DNA of 18,062 bases, taken from assembly GCA_947071285.1 (NCBI GenBank), contig CAMTFK010000084.1, forward strand, positions 1-18,062. Direction: 5' to 3'. A program made the translations under genes and the position numbers. This document shows positions 15,818 to 18,062 of this stretch, piece after piece (positions within the stretch are counted from its first letter, which is position 1; every line of letters starts with the position of its first letter). Origin of the DNA: an uncultured Bacteroides sp. (lineage in GTDB: Bacteria > Bacteroidota > Bacteroidia > Bacteroidales > Bacteroidaceae). The notes below the pieces were generated by a model that saw only the letters and a program-made list of their open reading frames with translations, was not told the DNA's origin and searched no databases.

Positions 15818-17716
15818 TTACTTATTTATCGCAGCCACTATCCCTTCTTCATCCATTCCGCACAAGTGGTGCAACTGCTGTACCGTTCCGTGTTCAATAA
15901 ACTTGTCCGGTACACCTATGCGTTCTACATGTGGTGTATATCCATTGTCCGACATAAATTCCAGTATGGCAGTACCCATACCGCCTTTTCGTATGCCGTC
16001 TTCAATGGTGACGATGCGGGAAAATGAGCGTCCTATTTCGTGTAGCATCTCCTCATCCAATGGCTTGAGGAAACGCAGGTCATAATGTGCTATTGATATG
16101 TTCTTTTCTTTTTCTGCCAGCTCTATGGCCTTTGCGGCGACGTTACCTATCGGGCCCAGGGTGACGACGGCAACGTCTGTACCGTCTTTCAACTTGCGTC
16201 CTTTTCCTACGGGTATTTCTTCCAACGGGCATTTCCAGTCCGTCAGCACACCCCGTCCGCGTGGATAGCGGATGACGAACGGGCCTTTGTCCGGTAGTTG
16301 TGCCGTGTACATCAGGCGGCGCAATTCATGTTCGTTCATGGGTGAAGATATGGTCAGGTTGGGTACGGGGCGGAAGTATGCCAGGTCGAACACACCGTGG
16401 TGCGTCGGCCCGTCTTCACCTACCAGTCCGGCACGGTCCAGGCAGAGCACGACGGGAAGTTTGAGGATGGCAATATCGTGAATCACGTTGTCGTAGGCAC
16501 GCTGCATGAACGAGGAATAGATGTTGCAGAATGGCTGCATTCCCTCCTTTGCCATCCCTCCCGAGAAGGTGGCGGCATGGCCTTCGGCAATACCTACGTC
16601 GAAAGCGCGGTCGGGCATTGCCTGCATCAGCATGTTCATGGAGCAGCCTGTAGGCATGGCGGGGGTGACACCGACAATACGTGGATTCTGTTTGGCGAGT
16701 TCCACAAGGGTTTCGCCGAACACATCTTGATAGAGCGGGGGCAGATTGTGTGTATCCGCCGTGAAGCGTTCGCCGGTTTCGGGGTCGAACTTGCCCGGTG
16801 CATGCCAGATGCCCGGTGCTATTTCGGCAGGTTTGAAGCCTTTTCCTTTGATGGTGTGCAGGTGCAGGATTTTCGGGCCTTTCATGTCCTTTATATCCCG
16901 CAGAATCCGTGCGATATTCTTCACATCGTGCCCGTCGATGGGGCCGAAGTAGCGGATGTTCATTCCTTCGAAGATGTTCTGCTGCTGGGCGGCCATCGAC
17001 TTCAGACTGTTTCCGAAGCGAATGAGTGCTTTACGGCGGTCCTCGTTGAGGATGCCTACTTTGAAGAGCATCTTGGATATTTTGAAACGCAACTGGTTGT
17101 AGCGGTTAGAAGTCGTCAGGTTGAACAAATACTGTTTCATGCCGCCTACGCTACGGTCTATTGCCATGTCATTATCGTTGAGGATAATGAGAAGGTTGTT
17201 TGAAGTGGTGGAGGCGTTGTTCAGACCTTCAAATGCCAGTCCGCCGCTCATCGATCCGTCGCCGATTACGGCAACCACATGGCGGTCTTCTTCGCCCTTT
17301 TCTGCGGCGGCTACTGCCATGCCCAGCGCAGCCGAAATGGAATTCGACGCATGCCCGCAGGTGAAAGTGTCATAGTCGCTTTCATCCGGAGAGGGGAAGG
17401 GACGGATACCCTTGAGTTTCCGGTTTGTGGAAAATGTCTCCCGGCGTCCGGTCAGTATCTTATGGCCGTAAGCCTGATGGCCTACGTCCCACACAATGCG
17501 GTCGTAGGGGGTATTGAACACGTAATGCAGGGCAACAGTTAGTTCTACCGTTCCCAGACTGGCTGCAAAGTGTCCCGGGTTGCACGAAACTTCTTTTATA
17601 ATGTCCTGCCGCAATTCTTTGCAGACTTCCGGAAGTTGCTCGACGCTGAGTTTTCGCAGGTCTTCGGGGTCAAAAATAGAATTTAGCAAGTTATATGTTG
17701 TTGGTTCTGTTTTCAT
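15818..17716 (-). CDS. dxs: 1-deoxy-D-xylulose-5-phosphate synthase
   Basis: A 632-residue thiamine-diphosphate enzyme that condenses pyruvate with glyceraldehyde 3-phosphate, the first step of the MEP isoprenoid pathway. Visible features are [17 protein letters not shown] (about 76-92), the thiamine-diphosphate/Mg motif from GDGSMSGG (152-159) to NDND (181-184), HTIKGKGF (about 287-294), the catalytic Glu378 in [13 protein letters not shown], and [15 protein letters not shown]. The transketolase C-terminal domain follows. The open frame extends to 17866, but those 50 residues are basic, unrelated to Dxs and overlap the probable promoter. The ATG at 17714-17716 gives the family's usual length. 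It leads the trkA-trkH genes, with a 54-bp gap. Confidence 0.97.
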   Translation of the reverse strand: MKTEPTTYNLLNSIFDPEDLRKLSVEQLPEVCKELRQDIIKEVSCNPGHFAASLGTVELTVALHYVFNTPYDRIVWDVGHQAYGHKILTGRRETFSTNRKLKGIRPFPSPDESDYDTFTCGHASNSISAALGMAVAAAEKGEEDRHVVAVIGDGSMSGGLAFEGLNNASTTSNNLLIILNDNDMAIDRSVGGMKQYLFNLTTSNRYNQLRFKISKMLFKVGILNEDRRKALIRFGNSLKSMAAQQQNIFEGMNIRYFGPIDGHDVKNIARILRDIKDMKGPKILHLHTIKGKGFKPAEIAPGIWHAPGKFDPETGERFTADTHNLPPLYQDVFGETLVELAKQNPRIVGVTPAMPTGCSMNMLMQAMPDRAFDVGIAEGHAATFSGGMAKEGMQPFCNIYSSFMQRAYDNVIHDIAILKLPVVLCLDRAGLVGEDGPTHHGVFDLAYFRPVPNLTISSPMNEHELRRLMYTAQLPDKGPFVIRYPRGRGVLTDWKCPLEEIPVGKGRKLKDGTDVAVVTLGPIGNVAAKAIELAEKEKNISIAHYDLRFLKPLDEEMLHEIGRSFSRIVTIEDGIRKGGMGTAILEFMSDNGYTPHVERIGVPDKFIEHGTVQQLHHLCGMDEEGIVAAINK

Positions 17717-17739
17717 CTCGTTCTGAGGATTACAAATTG

Positions 17740-17747
17740 CAAAATTA
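17740..17747 (-). promoter_or_regulatory. Possible dxs promoter -7 box
   Basis: The minus strand reads TAATTTTG, matching TAnnTTTG, 23 bp upstream of the dxs ATG, which would leave a short leader. No TTTG -33 box is found at the usual spacing (the sequence there is AAAT), so only half of the promoter is supported. Confidence 0.38.
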
Positions 17748-17901
17748 GTAAAAGAAAACGGAAGGTATTTCCTTTTTCGGGAAAAAAAACTCAATCCTCT
17801 GTTCTTTAACTTCTCCGGTGCTTCGTGGGGTGCGGTTTGTATGAAGAAAAGGTGGCTCGCTGGCAATCAAGTTGCGGGGTACTGAAAACTATTCCTGTGC
17901 T

Positions 17902-18026
17902 TGCAAGAAACTAATCTCTCGTGTGCTAACAACTAATATTTTTCTTGCATCTTATTATTCATACAACAGATATGATAATTTCTTACAATATCTATAGAAG
18001 TTTCTTACAACAGTTATTGTAGGAAA
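17902..18026. repeat. Five copies of TTTCTTRCA in both orientations
   Basis: The nine-base word TTTCTTRCA occurs as TTTCTTGCA at 17941-17949, as TTTCTTACA at 17979-17987 and 18001-18009, and reversed at 17902-17910 (exact TTTCTTGCA) and 18018-18026 (variant TTTCCTACA). Five copies in 125 bp look like binding sites of a protein or recombinase, though the surrounding AT-rich palindrome explains some of them. Confidence 0.55.
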
Positions 18027-18061
18027 CTTTTATAATCATTGTATGAATAATAAGATGCAAG
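17944..18061. repeat. 118-bp palindromic element with 23-bp terminal inverted repeats
   Basis: The termini 17944-17966 and 18039-18061 are perfect 23-bp inverted repeats. Inside are two further hairpins: a 6-bp stem AGATAT/ATATCT (17968-17973 and 17988-17993), and a long stem of up to 18 bp with two G-T pairs (17993-18010 and 18017-18034) with a 6-nt loop. The whole would fold as a three-way junction in single-stranded DNA or RNA. It has no room for a gene. It could be a miniature inverted-repeat element, a recombination site or a structured RNA. The right end is one base from the window edge, so flanking target duplication cannot be checked. Confidence 0.7.
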
Positions 18062-18062
18062 G

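Larger units (their letters stand above)
17717..18062. other. Gene-free region upstream of dxs
   Basis: This 346-bp stretch contains no convincing gene. The part near dxs (17717-17800) is AT-rich with a possible promoter. The frame open to 17866 is an upstream extension of dxs, which I reject as coding. The right half holds repeated TTTCTTRCA words and a long palindrome that reaches the window edge. No tRNA or riboswitch fold was recognised. Confidence 0.7.

Noticed and set aside
17717..17866. A 50-residue N-terminal extension of dxs
   Set aside because: The extension is basic and unlike Dxs, covers the probable promoter, and the ATG at 17714-17716 gives the normal family length.
17967..18038. 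Invertible promoter between the 23-bp inverted repeats
   Set aside because: No TAnnTTTG box on either strand of the 72-bp interior and no recombinase gene in the window; kept only as a general palindromic element.

Overview
The window looks like chromosome of a Bacteroides-type anaerobe (Bacteroidales). Three things point there: a nuo operon with a fused nuoCD and no nuoE, nuoF or nuoG; a promoter -7 box of the Bacteroides form TAnnTTTG (clearest at 12885-12892); and no strong Shine-Dalgarno sequences before the genes. The species cannot be fixed from this sequence alone.

Layout. At the left edge a PAS-type sensor histidine kinase runs rightward and is cut by the window start (1-1925). It converges on a leftward complex I operon. 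In transcription order, right to left, this is nuoA, nuoB, nuoCD, nuoH, nuoI, nuoJ, nuoK, nuoL, nuoM, nuoN (12366 down to 2014). Upstream lies a small exported protein of unknown function with its own promoter and an overlapping 10-bp inverted repeat (12481-12920). Further right is a leftward cluster dxs, trkA, trkH (17716 down to 12964). The last 346 bp hold no gene; they contain a probable dxs promoter and a highly palindromic element with repeated TTTCTTRCA words.

How the genes work together. NuoB, CD and I form the Fe-S and quinone-reducing arm, and NuoA, H, J, K, L, M and N the proton-translocating membrane arm. The NADH-oxidising module (NuoEFG) is absent from the operon, so the electron donor is not evident. 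TrkH and TrkA form a K+ uptake channel and its cytoplasmic nucleotide-binding regulator. Dxs starts the MEP isoprenoid pathway, which also feeds menaquinone side-chain synthesis and so may be linked to the Nuo substrate.

The most unusual signal is in the operon spacers. The nuoA/B and nuoB/CD junctions are tight, but from nuoCD onward every junction except J/K carries an inserted-looking repeat at the preceding stop codon. Five are built from degenerate 7-bp tandem units, four of them folded into a palindrome around a related GCTGCGC-type loop core. One is a 57-59 bp inverted repeat with GGAGG palindromes, and one is a 34-bp tandem duplication. NuoM also lacks the usual TM7 lysine.
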